From Ruminococcaceae bacterium KH2T8 (GTDB lineage: Bacteria > Bacillota > Clostridia > Saccharofermentanales > Saccharofermentanaceae): a DNA stretch of 64,000 bases. A program made the position numbers and the translations under genes. The stretch is from positions 1-64,000 of the forward strand of contig FOIY01000004.1 in the NCBI GenBank assembly GCA_900111435.1, written 5' to 3'. Below, piece after piece: positions 1-8,092 of the stretch. Each line of letters opens with the position of its first letter. The first letter of the stretch is position 1. The notes beneath the pieces are model-generated. The model did no database searches. It was not told the origin of the DNA and saw only the letters and a list, made by a program, of their open reading frames with translations.

Positions 1-19
1 CAAGTCGGATATTACTAAA

Positions 20-245
20 TTGTTTACACCTTTTAGGGCTTCAAAGTGTAAACAAATCCCATAAACGTCAAATGTTTACACCATAAGAGGCGATATGGTG
101 TAAACAATCTCTATAAACTCAATTTGTTTGAACTATAACGCGCCAAATAGTTCAAACAATCAACCCAAAATCAATTTGTGTGAACCGCGGTCTCGAAAAT
201 GGTGTAAACATTCTCAAAAAACAGGACTTGCGTGAACCGCACAGC
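20..245. repeat. array of inverted repeats with co-varying arms
   Basis: Three successive near-perfect inverted repeats: arms TTGTTTACAC/GTGTAAACAA at 20-29 and 46-55; 13-bp arms TGTTTACACCATA/TATGGTGTAAACA at 73-85 and 94-106; 12-bp arms TTGTTTGAACTA/TAGTTCAAACAA at 124-135 and 148-159. A fourth mixed unit follows (177-210, TGTGTGAACC and GGTGTAAACA), then a lone half-site near 229-238. The arm sequence changes between units but stays paired within units 1-3, which points to selection on the palindrome. No ORF covers it. Function unknown: operators, structured RNA or recombination sites are all possible. Confidence 0.75.
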
Positions 246-354
246 CGATCGGCGCTAATCCGGTTCCGATCACACCGCCCGAAAGGCCCAAAACACGAAA
301 TGCGCCCGATCCCCTCACGGGCTCAAATCCCCTTTTTCATGTTTCGAACAAAAT

Positions 355-390
355 AAAAGAAGCACCACACCGGTGATGCTTCTTTTATTT
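355..390. terminator. bidirectional intrinsic terminator
   Basis: A stem of 14 bp with one mismatch (AAAAGAAGCACCAC against GTGATGCTTCTTTT) is flanked by A-rich and T-rich tracts, so it could terminate from either side. It separates the upstream repeat array from the promoter region of the 586 gene. Confidence 0.7.
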
Positions 391-408
391 GTGTATTAGT
401 TCTATATC

Positions 409-448
409 CGATATACAGCGTATTTAGAGGGGGGCGAACGGTCACACG
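409..448. repeat. imperfect direct repeat flanking the 586 gene, copy 1
   Basis: This stretch (starting CGATATA, ending in a GGGGCGAACGGTCAC-like segment) resembles 2010-2048 downstream of the kinase gene, where the end reads GGGGACGAACGTTCACG. The pair brackets the gene at 586-1881. It could mark duplication or insertion of that gene, or be a shared regulatory motif. Confidence 0.4.
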
Positions 449-452
449 TTTG

Positions 453-477
453 GTGAAGTCACAAATTGTGACTTCAC
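453..477. promoter_or_regulatory. 25-bp perfect palindrome (operator candidate)
   Basis: GTGAAGTCACAA and its exact reverse complement TTGTGACTTCAC are separated by one base. The palindrome lies 109 bp upstream of the GTG start at 586 with no T-run after it, so it reads as an operator rather than a terminator. The AraC-type domain of the 586 product is an obvious but untested candidate ligand. Confidence 0.55.
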
Positions 478-585
478 GAGTTCTGTCTCTTCAAAAACAC
501 AGCAAAACAGGAAATGTTTTCGAGCAACATATGCGCTATCATAAACTTGTTGCAGCTGCAAGAAATTGAGAAAGGAGGTACCAAA

Positions 586-1881
586 GTGTATAAGGACTGT
601 ATCCAGAATACATTGGATAAGATCGAAGCGAATCTTAAGGATGAGATCGATGCAGAGATGCTTTCGCAGGAAGCGGGTTATTCACTGTTCCATTTCTACA
701 GGATATTCCAGGATGCCGTGGGCTTTCCTGTAATGCAGTATATCCTGAGAAGAAAGCTTCTTAATGCGATATACGAGATCGGAACCGGGCGCAGGAAAGG
801 TGACGTCGCTTTCGAGTACGGTTTTGATACGTATTCGGGGTTCTACAGATCCTTCGTTCGGGAGACCGGCTATACACCGTCAGAGTACCTTCGTAAGTTC
901 AAGGCCAAAAAGCCTTACAAGATCAATATCTTACAGGAGGAACACATTATGGTAAATCACAAGTTGATCGCGGAAGTTCTCTCTAACTGGGACCTTCAGG
1001 ATCAGAAAGTCTCTGATATCGTATTCCCTGAGACAGGAGAGATAAGCGATACATCAAAGTTTGTCGGTGATGAATATGTGATCAAGTACACTGCAAATCT
1101 TGGCAATACGAAGAAAGCGATCGAGATAGCCGGAGCGCTTAACAACGTCGGATTATCCGCACCGACGATCATTCCGACTAAGGACGGAAGAGAATACGTC
1201 CAGGAAGGTGAACTCTACTTTACTCTCAGCAGGAAGATCGACGGAGAACGGGTAATGGCAGGCAAGCTGTATCTGGATGATTATGAGAAGAAAGCAAGGT
1301 GTACAGGCGAGATCATCGGCTGGCTCGATAAAGCACTCTCTACTGTAGATACGGCAACAGACGAAGTTGATACTTACGATGCAGTCAAGTCATGGGCATT
1401 GCCGAAGATCTCATCGGAACTTGAGCTGAACGATGACTTCACGAAGAAGTTTCTAGAGGAATTCGAGGGCCTCTACAAGTCTCTTCCGAGACAGGTGATC
1501 CACAGAGATCCGAATCCTAGCAACATCATCGTAGCTGATGATAAATGGGGATTCATCGACTTTGAATTGAGCGAGAGAAACGTCAGGATCTTCGATCCTT
1601 GTTATGCAGCTACCGCCATACTGTCCGAGACTTTCGAAAACGGTAACAGCGACAAGTTTATGAAATGGATAAGCGTTATGAAAGAGATGATCGCAGGATT
1701 TGATTCCGTAATAAGGCTCACCAAAGAGGAAAAGCAGGCGGTGCCTTACATCATCCTTGCAAATCAGTTTATCTCCACCGCTTACTTCGCTGACAAAGAT
1801 CGATACCAAGAACTCTATGAAACAAACAAAAAGATGACGAAATGCATTATCGATAATATCGAAAAGATGAGAATAGAATAA
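586..1881 (+). CDS. AraC-type HTH fused to APH/choline-kinase-like phosphotransferase
   Basis: Predicted 431-residue protein. Residues about 1-110 are a two-helix-turn-helix AraC/XylS DNA-binding domain, with the typical second HTH region (AFEYGFDTYSGFYRSF) and the ending GYTPSEYLRKF. Residues from about 122 on are an aminoglycoside/choline-kinase-type fold with the catalytic loop HRDPNPSN followed by GFIDFE. The start is placed at GTG 586 because AAAGGAGG precedes it at good spacing; an upstream in-frame ATG at 514 has no ribosome site. An AGGAGG and an in-frame ATG at 949 sit exactly at the domain junction, so the kinase could also be made alone. The substrate cannot be read from sequence; antibiotic or small-molecule phosphorylation is plausible. 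A hairpin terminator follows at 1890. Confidence 0.85.
   Translation: MYKDCIQNTLDKIEANLKDEIDAEMLSQEAGYSLFHFYRIFQDAVGFPVMQYILRRKLLNAIYEIGTGRRKGDVAFEYGFDTYSGFYRSFVRETGYTPSEYLRKFKAKKPYKINILQEEHIMVNHKLIAEVLSNWDLQDQKVSDIVFPETGEISDTSKFVGDEYVIKYTANLGNTKKAIEIAGALNNVGLSAPTIIPTKDGREYVQEGELYFTLSRKIDGERVMAGKLYLDDYEKKARCTGEIIGWLDKALSTVDTATDEVDTYDAVKSWALPKISSELELNDDFTKKFLEEFEGLYKSLPRQVIHRDPNPSNIIVADDKWGFIDFELSERNVRIFDPCYAATAILSETFENGNSDKFMKWISVMKEMIAGFDSVIRLTKEEKQAVPYIILANQFISTAYFADKDRYQELYETNKKMTKCIIDNIEKMRIE
935..951 (+). promoter_or_regulatory. internal Shine-Dalgarno and in-frame ATG at the domain junction
   Basis: AGGAGG at 935-940 stands 8 nt before ATG 949-951, which is in frame with the GTG start at 586 (codon 122). 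It falls between the AraC-type domain and the kinase domain. This looks like a true translation start, giving a free kinase besides the fusion, or a relic of a former separate gene. Confidence 0.55.
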
Positions 1882-1889
1882 CGAGACTG

Positions 1890-1918
1890 TGGCCTGTAAA
1901 CGAAATGTTTACGGGCCA
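1890..1918 (+). terminator. terminator after the AraC-kinase gene
   Basis: TGGCC-T-GTAAAC pairs with GTTTAC-G-GGCCA around a short loop, followed by TTATCTTGCTTT, 8 nt past the stop codon. Confidence 0.7.
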
Positions 1919-2118
1919 TTATCTTGCTTTACTCTGCCGATTCAAACCATTCGCTGACCAAATATAAGGGAACACTAAGTCTACGGGTCTTGTCTCAACC
2001 GTCAATCTTCGATATATAACCAATTAGGAAGGGGACGAACGTTCACGCACTATCTTGCTTTACTCTGCCGCTTCGACCCATCTGTCCTAATGCAGAACTG
2101 GGAGTCTTATAGATAAGA
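1919..2118. repeat. intergenic stretch with two pairs of direct repeats
   Basis: TATCTTGCTTTACTCTGCCG occurs exactly at 1920-1939 and again at 2051-2070. The second copy follows an imperfect copy (2010-2048) of the segment at 409-448. No gene is visible. The arrangement suggests local duplication around the AraC-kinase gene. Confidence 0.6.
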
Positions 2119-2742
2119 TCAGGTATTGTCTCCGTTTGCCATAGGCAGTCCGAGATCTGATATGACATCTTCTACAGTTGAATTATAAACGTCATTCCTG
2201 GGCCTTATGACGATCACGGTATTATCCTCGAAGTACACGCCGGCATATACTTCGCCTGTAGCAAAGGGGTCGCCGAAGATATGGGTACCTGAATTGCTGC
2301 CGTCTATAACGATATAGCCCTGATCGTCTTCGTAGAAACACAAGTATTCGCCATGGAAGTTTTCTTCCCGGAACTGCTCGTTGAACGTCGTGTAGTACTC
2401 TTCAAAGGCCTCGCGTGCCTCATCCGGATCATCGTATACTGCGCACTCTATCGCGGGCAGATCACTTCCCCCACAGATATAATAGGAACCTTCAAAGGCG
2501 TGAGAGTTATGCATCTCACTCGGATCGTACTCATTGATGTCGTCTTCTGAGATACCGAGCCTTTCCGAGGCAATCCCGGGAAAATCCCTTATGAGATCTT
2601 TCATACCGTCAACGGAAGCCTCTTCATCTACTTCGGTCTCATCATCTTCATCAGCCTTCTCCCGGGCCTTACCGCATCCGATAAGTGAGAAAGCCATGGC
2701 AAATACAAGCGATATTGCAACAACGTCCTTTAACTTCTTCAT
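2119..2742 (-). CDS. putative lipoprotein, unknown function
   Basis: 207 residues. A lipoprotein signal peptide ends in the lipobox FSLIGC (cysteine about residue 23), followed by a very acidic spacer rich in Asp and Glu. The rest is a soluble region with no family I recognise. It is preceded by AGGGGG and ATG at fair spacing. It should be exported and anchored to the outer face of the membrane. It sits between the kinase gene and the remnant of an integrated element, so it may belong to that older element or to the chromosome. Confidence 0.8.
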   Translation of the reverse strand: MKKLKDVVAISLVFAMAFSLIGCGKAREKADEDDETEVDEEASVDGMKDLIRDFPGIASERLGISEDDINEYDPSEMHNSHAFEGSYYICGGSDLPAIECAVYDDPDEAREAFEEYYTTFNEQFREENFHGEYLCFYEDDQGYIVIDGSNSGTHIFGDPFATGEVYAGVYFEDNTVIVIRPRNDVYNSTVEDVISDLGLPMANGDNT

Positions 2743-2950
2743 AATATTCCCCCTGTTATTCGCCTTCCGACGCAGCTCTCAACATACTCTGACATTTTAT
2801 CATTACTGCACATATCAGTGTCAAGATTTGCGCTGTACTCCATTTGAAAGGTGGCTGTTTTCTATGGAAAAGAGTGTTTTTAAAAGGAAAATATATGCTA
2901 ACTACACACAGAAAAAAGCATAATAACATAAATAGAAATCTGACCAATAT

Positions 2951-3034
2951 TAATTGTGGTCAAAATGTTGGTCAAATCGAAGTTTTCAGACAAGTAAAAA
3001 TCCCGAAAGCCTTATATATCAGGCATTTCGGGAT
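2951..3034. mobile_element. remnant of a second, related element's right end
   Basis: This stretch aligns with 23750-23839, the sequence just inside the element's right att. Both begin with TAATTGT(C/G)GTCAAAA and a second GTCA half, continue with a GTTTTC/ATTTTC segment, and carry a TCCCGAA...TTCGGGAT hairpin around CTT....TATCAGG. The copy lies outside the left att, where plain chromosome would be expected. The simplest reading is that a related element was inserted at the same tRNA site earlier and was then mostly deleted, including its integrase. Confidence 0.6.
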
Positions 3035-3059
3035 TTTGGCGGAGAAGGAGGGATTCGAA
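3035..3059. other. left attachment site (att core)
   Basis: This 25-bp copy of the tRNA-Ser 3' end, starting TTTGGCGGAGAAGG and ending GATTCGAA, matches 23840-23864 exactly. Homology to the tRNA stops there: the next bases (TTAGAAAC) do not continue the T-arm. Confidence 0.85.
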
Positions 3060-3170
3060 TTAGAAACTGTTCGTCCCACCCTATCCAAAACAATAAAATA
3101 CGTAGCTTTCAGACTATGAATCGAGGCATTTTTGAACGGGTCAGTCCATTTATTCCATTCTTGATGAAGC

Positions 3171-3194
3171 TAATTGTCGTCAAAACTGTCGTCA
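3171..3194. repeat. 24-bp end repeat, left copy
   Basis: A 24-bp sequence containing TGTCGTCA twice (11-bp-offset halves) is identical at 3171-3194 and 23750-23773. The copies lie 112 bp inside the left att and 67 bp inside the right att. Arm-type binding sites for the integrase or excisionase are the likely role. Confidence 0.7.
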
Positions 3195-3232
3195 GCAATA
3201 GAAATCATAAATCCGCGAAGATCACATTCAAC

Positions 3233-3889
3233 TTAACCCTTTAGACTCTGCAAGTATTCGATCGCCTCATATACATTTGAAAATGTTACACTCTTTGTAT
3301 TGAGCCACTGATTTCGCTCATCCGTGTCAGCTAAATCTGGCAATCCATCAACCTCCAAGGCCTTAACTGTTTTCTTTGAGTTGGTTATCGCATCTTTATA
3401 TTTTTCTGCTATTTTTGCAGTAGATTCATAATCACCTTTTTTGTATGTTGGAACTCTTTTCTTCACTTCATTAATTACTTTCTCCTTTTCAGGGACGGTG
3501 ATTAATTTAGGGGTGAAATATTTATAATGGAGCATAAACCAGTATTCTATACAACCCGATGTCATAAGTAGCCTTACACGTATTCCTTCTTTTTTTCTCA
3601 GCTTACGTAGCGATTTTATTATAACCAATCGGTCATTCCATTTATGAATGTCTTTCTCTTCTATATCATAGAAAAACCAAATTTCATCCGTTACTTCTAT
3701 GCTATTCCTATACGTTGGAGATTTAGAAAATTTAGCTTTCGCCTCGCTAAAAAGACCTGTTTGATGTGGACGCTTTATAACTGCAACATCCGAGAATGTT
3801 TTCTTCAAATAATCAGTATAAGCTTGTTCACTTTCCCCTTCGCAAAATACATATATAAACGGCTTGGTAGGTTTAATCTTACGAGGCAT
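3233..3889 (-). CDS. RloB-like protein (AbiLii-type)
   Basis: 218 residues. The N-terminus has the RloB/OLD-type signature FIYVFCEGESEQAYTDYLKK, with an acidic patch further on (FYDIEEKDIHKWND) that resembles a Toprim-like metal site. Family knowledge: RloB-like proteins are coded after an ATPase partner (RloA/AbiLi) and act in abortive-infection modules. Here the start ATG overlaps the ATPase stop codon by one base, so the two are translationally coupled. Nuclease activity is an inference and no target can be read. It is the first gene inside the element's left end. Confidence 0.8.
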   Translation of the reverse strand: MPRKIKPTKPFIYVFCEGESEQAYTDYLKKTFSDVAVIKRPHQTGLFSEAKAKFSKSPTYRNSIEVTDEIWFFYDIEEKDIHKWNDRLVIIKSLRKLRKKEGIRVRLLMTSGCIEYWFMLHYKYFTPKLITVPEKEKVINEVKKRVPTYKKGDYESTAKIAEKYKDAITNSKKTVKALEVDGLPDLADTDERNQWLNTKSVTFSNVYEAIEYLQSLKG

Positions 3890-5187
3890 TATTCCACCTC
3901 CTCTATTTCGACGTCTGGCGTTGCGCCATATTTGCCATGCAAATATCCTTTTCTGATATTTTCAGTTGTTCTTGTTGAAAACTCGCTGATGCTATACAAC
4001 TCTGACGAACCATCTTCTCTATTTTTATCAGCAAAATACAACTGATCCTTACGTAGTATCTCCATATTCATAAGCTCAGTATTATGAGTTGTAAATATAA
4101 GCTGCGCCCCATTAGGATTGGTATGTTTACTTTGGAATTTAGCTACAACAAAGTTCACAAGCATGGGATGTAATTCTCTTTCAATTTCATCAATAACTAA
4201 AATACCACCTTTGGATAGGGCAGACTCGATAGCAGGAGCAAAAGACATCAGCCTTCGTGTACCATCTGACTCATCAGACAATTCCAAGGTATATCGATCT
4301 GTTTTGCCCTCCTTATTCACACCAAAGTGTTCTGATGTAGCTTTAATCTCATTCATCTTAAGCTTTGTTTCTGAATTATTAGATGTTTCTGATAAAACAT
4401 TCATAAACTGCGTTAATGCAGCCTTTATTCCTTCCGGTATATTCTCCGGAAAACTAAGATTATCCTTTATCTCCTTACTATCTATTTCAAACTGTATTTT
4501 TTCAATACCAAAATCTGCTGCTTTTGCATAATCAGAAATTGCTTGCAACATATTTGCATCATTAGAATAGTCAAGCAACTGCCTAGGAATGTCAGAATAG
4601 TCCCTTGAAAAATATAAATGCTCACGAAACCACTTCATTGCATTTACACATACCGTATCATTCATCGTACATGCTATAGAGAAGAATAACTGATTTGGCG
4701 CAACAGTCTCGCTAATAAGCTTTCTTTTTGACTTTTCTTCTGTAAATTTAAAAGTTTGATTCTCTCTGCTAAATACTAATGCTTTCTGCCCTTTCGGAGC
4801 ATGGTACAACGATTCCTTGCAGACTTTCTCTTTTGTGGCAGCAAACGAATACCAGTACTTTATACCTGATAATGTATACACAAATTCAAATTCTGTTGCT
4901 TCATATTTTGAATAATCATTAAGAGCAAATGGAATAACTGGAATATTAGAACTCTCATATTGTGTTCTCTGAGCATTTTTAATAAACTGCACAGCAAGCC
5001 AAAAAGCACGAATCACATTGCTCTTACCGCCTCCGTTTTTTCCATAAATCGCAACGCTTGGCAAAATATTCAAGGAGCCATAAGATATCAGACTGTTTCG
5101 AAAAGTTCCAAGACCTGTGGCCTCCATAGACAGTACGGTCTCGTCGCGAAACGATCTATAATTTTTGAATTTAAAACCAATAAGCAT
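3889..5187 (-). CDS. AAA ATPase, RloA/AbiLi-like
   Basis: 432 residues of the ABC/SMC-like AAA type found in abortive infection and OLD-type systems. Walker A is GKNGGGKS at residues 49-56. An ABC-signature-like LSDESDGTRRLM precedes Walker B ILVIDEIERELHP, and a His switch lies in IFTTHNTELM. It has no membrane segment or signal peptide. It is first in a two-gene operon with the RloB-like gene. By analogy with AbiL it would sense infection and control the partner. Other homologous settings (PARIS, Gabija-like) use the same ATPase fold, so the exact subtype is uncertain. Confidence 0.82.
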   Translation of the reverse strand: MLIGFKFKNYRSFRDETVLSMEATGLGTFRNSLISYGSLNILPSVAIYGKNGGGKSNVIRAFWLAVQFIKNAQRTQYESSNIPVIPFALNDYSKYEATEFEFVYTLSGIKYWYSFAATKEKVCKESLYHAPKGQKALVFSRENQTFKFTEEKSKRKLISETVAPNQLFFSIACTMNDTVCVNAMKWFREHLYFSRDYSDIPRQLLDYSNDANMLQAISDYAKAADFGIEKIQFEIDSKEIKDNLSFPENIPEGIKAALTQFMNVLSETSNNSETKLKMNEIKATSEHFGVNKEGKTDRYTLELSDESDGTRRLMSFAPAIESALSKGGILVIDEIERELHPMLVNFVVAKFQSKHTNPNGAQLIFTTHNTELMNMEILRKDQLYFADKNREDGSSELYSISEFSTRTTENIRKGYLHGKYGATPDVEIEEVE

Positions 5188-5871
5188 AATACACCTCCAT
5201 TAATTCATCATTAGTATATCTCAATATACGACCAAATCCAATCATTTTTATCAAACTTTTTGATTTTTAAACCAAAATTTATCACCATGCACTTCATCCA
5301 TTGTCACGAACACTTTTGAATTTCCCGTCTTAGTTGTTCCTCCCCCAGATACACTGTTATATGCCTATTGTTCTCCTTACGATAAGAATCATGCAAATAT
5401 CCGTCTACATGATTTAAAAATCAACACTTAATTCAGAACATCATTACGCTTTTGGAAACATGTTATTCATTGCTCATATATAAATCTACGGCAAACTTTA
5501 CTCTTGACTTCTATCGACGATAAGAGGAAGATGCTTACACTCTTTTCCCTAGCATGTACATATCCATAAGTAAGAGAGTATTCTTCTATAATTCTAGTTG
5601 CTTTTCTATTGTATAGTTAACATTCCAGGTCCATGGCGAACCTGGCCCCGGTTCATTTGTGAACAAAAGCATAACGCAAGTACTACGTTACATTTCACAG
5701 GTTAATTCATTCTGTCATTTCATCAAGCGCGATATACATTTTCAAAAGGTTTGTGATTATTATTCTAACTCCATGCTGAACAATGCCTATACTTGATATA
5801 TATATCATGATACTGAAACAACCACTATCCGTAAACGCAGTACAATTTGAATATAGATTTGCAGCGATTGC
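5188..5871. other. 684-bp AT-rich gap between two defence modules
   Basis: Both neighbours read leftward, so this holds the promoter of the RloA/RloB pair and the 3' side of the subtilase gene. I see no convincing gene. A small inverted repeat GTTCA-N4-TGAAC lies at 5651-5664, next to GAACC-N7-GGTTC. No clear terminator. Confidence 0.5.
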
Positions 5872-8091
5872 TCAGTCCTCAAGCTCAATATCTTCTTCGA
5901 TTTTTGTATTAATCCTTACTCGTTCTTCTACATTAATACTACTTACCAACAATTCGTTTATTGCACACTTCTGGATAAACTCATTAATTAGGTTTTCTCC
6001 ATATATATTTTTTAGTGTTATCACCAACCCGAATTTTACCAAGTTTGGGCTATGTTTGCTGTTTCGTTCAGTCTTTTTTATGCTAATCCCCCAGAATCCA
6101 TTTTCATATAGCGATTTTGCTTTTCCTCTATCTTTTTGGCGCTCGCATATTACCTTGATGTTATCCCATTTCCTGTAGTAGTTGCGTGCTGATGCTTCAA
6201 TAATTCTAGAATCTGGAGTATTTTGACAATTGTCATTTATGGTCTTTATTCCTTTATTTGTGATTCGACCAAAATGAATATCCAATTCTGTGCTAGTATA
6301 ATCAACCCCCTGGTTTCGTTCACATTCGCTAAAATAGCATAATGTAGCCTTAGCGATATAGGGTTGCATATTATTGCTTATAGGCACTGGAATCCTATAA
6401 AGATAGTTATCGTATGTTGAAGCTTCACTAGTTATAACAAATCGTATCTCATCATCATTCGAATGCAATATGTCTTCTATGCGTATTGGTACGACTCCCA
6501 TTCCAATATAACTATGAATATTGTTTATTCGATTGGGTTTCCATCCAATTGCCGAGTCAACAATAAGTGCTTTTGCTATTTCACGAGACAAACCTACTCT
6601 ATGAATGAGAAAAGCTATTTTACGTGCTATAAAAGGCGCTGCGAATGAGGTCCCACATGTGGATATTGCACCATTCCTTGTGCATACTCTTATTGGTTCG
6701 TTTTTATCGCCCCCATAATATGCAATATCCGGTTTATTGTAGAAGGACAACACTGGACCTTTTCTGGAATATGCAGCAGGTTCCCCCCCTCTCTTTATTG
6801 AATTAACGACTATTGAGTTGATTGAATCTGCAGGGGCACCAATCCGTTTCTTCATGCTATGTGAATTGTCATTGGTTCCAGCAACCACAAAAATGATATC
6901 GTCAAATTCATTTTGTAATTTATCCAATTCGAAAGCCTGATAAGAAATGAAATTTTCGTTAATTTCCAAAGCTGATCCTATAGAGAAATTCCATACTTTG
7001 ATGTCTCTATTTTGAGTTACGATCTTTCTCACTTTTTTCATTATTTCTATTGAGTTATACCCATTCGATGTAATCAGGCTAAAATGCCTTACTCTAAAAT
7101 TCCCGCAACCGTCATTAAATGTGGGATTGATTCTATGACCGTCAACTATTATTGAGTCAACCGCCGTTCCGTGTTCTCTATCTTTATTGTCAACGGGTAT
7201 TCCTTTTAATTCATCGCAAACATCAACCCACTCGCTAAAATACACACTATCATCAAAAAATGAATCAATGACACCAATTATTGGTTCATTTGTCGGAGGC
7301 GGTAGAGTAAAAACCTCGTGCGAAGGCAACTCGTTACTTTCGATTGGTTCATATTTCGCGAAATCTTTTACTGCCATCGAAACTAAATAAGGAACTTTAT
7401 TAACCAGTATTTCATACTTAGCTTTATCAAGAATAAAAGTATTTTTGTCAATTATATTCTTGAGCTCAATTTCAATACCTAATACGGTAAGCCACTTTCT
7501 ATAATCCTCTTTTGTATCGTATAATGTAACGATTTGAGTATCTGCTTCTGTTGACTCAGGAGTAGGAACGAAAATCTTTTCTACATAAAAACTATCAACT
7601 ATAAGATTTACGAATGAGGTTCTAGATATTGCGTTACTATTCAAGCGAATTTCTTTTTTATTTATTTTGTCTACAATGCTTTTGTTTACGGAGCCATTGA
7701 ATTGTTTATCGACAATTGATTTTACAGTAATCAATTCATAAATAGATTCCTGAATCGAATCATAGGGAGCATAATAAGTAATTATGTGATGAATATAAGA
7801 CTCACCTTTGTTGAATTTGGCACCTACTATTCGGGTTTTTGTTGTATTGCTAGCAATTAGCCTGCGAACTCGATTGCTTTTTGCAACAACACGATTATAT
7901 TCAATGCTGATCAATGCATTATCATTTATTTTTTTGTCGCTCCAATATACCTGCAGGTATTGCAATTGTAAAATCATTTGTCCGATTTGTTCAGATTTCA
8001 CCGTACCATTAGCAGGTAAACTTGGCATACCGACTTGTGATTTGCGAGTATTATGTCCAAATTGTCCTTTGATTCGCAGAATATCATTCAT
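5872..8091 (-). CDS. ietS: subtilisin-like serine protease of an IetAS-type pair
   Basis: 739 residues. The S8 catalytic residues are all present: Asp276 (GVIDSFF), His307 (REHGTAVDS), oxyanion Asn407 (AGTND) and Ser482 (CGTSFAAP). An N-terminal region of about 265 residues precedes the protease and a beta-rich tail of about 230 residues follows. There is no signal peptide, so it acts in the cytoplasm. It begins one base after the stop of an AAA ATPase. The ATPase/subtilase pair matches the described antiphage system IetAS in order and domains; the assignment is by architecture only. The protease target is unknown. Confidence 0.83.
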   Translation of the reverse strand: MNDILRIKGQFGHNTRKSQVGMPSLPANGTVKSEQIGQMILQLQYLQVYWSDKKINDNALISIEYNRVVAKSNRVRRLIASNTTKTRIVGAKFNKGESYIHHIITYYAPYDSIQESIYELITVKSIVDKQFNGSVNKSIVDKINKKEIRLNSNAISRTSFVNLIVDSFYVEKIFVPTPESTEADTQIVTLYDTKEDYRKWLTVLGIEIELKNIIDKNTFILDKAKYEILVNKVPYLVSMAVKDFAKYEPIESNELPSHEVFTLPPPTNEPIIGVIDSFFDDSVYFSEWVDVCDELKGIPVDNKDREHGTAVDSIIVDGHRINPTFNDGCGNFRVRHFSLITSNGYNSIEIMKKVRKIVTQNRDIKVWNFSIGSALEINENFISYQAFELDKLQNEFDDIIFVVAGTNDNSHSMKKRIGAPADSINSIVVNSIKRGGEPAAYSRKGPVLSFYNKPDIAYYGGDKNEPIRVCTRNGAISTCGTSFAAPFIARKIAFLIHRVGLSREIAKALIVDSAIGWKPNRINNIHSYIGMGVVPIRIEDILHSNDDEIRFVITSEASTYDNYLYRIPVPISNNMQPYIAKATLCYFSECERNQGVDYTSTELDIHFGRITNKGIKTINDNCQNTPDSRIIEASARNYYRKWDNIKVICERQKDRGKAKSLYENGFWGISIKKTERNSKHSPNLVKFGLVITLKNIYGENLINEFIQKCAINELLVSSINVEERVRINTKIEEDIELED

Positions 8092-8092
8092 A

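Noticed and set aside
20-245. Reading the repeat array as a CRISPR
   Set aside because: Units are palindromes of varying sequence with no constant repeat or unique spacers, and no cas gene is near.
2756-3244. Several overlapping ORFs of 63-96 codons on both strands
   Set aside because: They cross the element remnant and the att site, lack ribosome sites and encode the tRNA fragment; chance frames.
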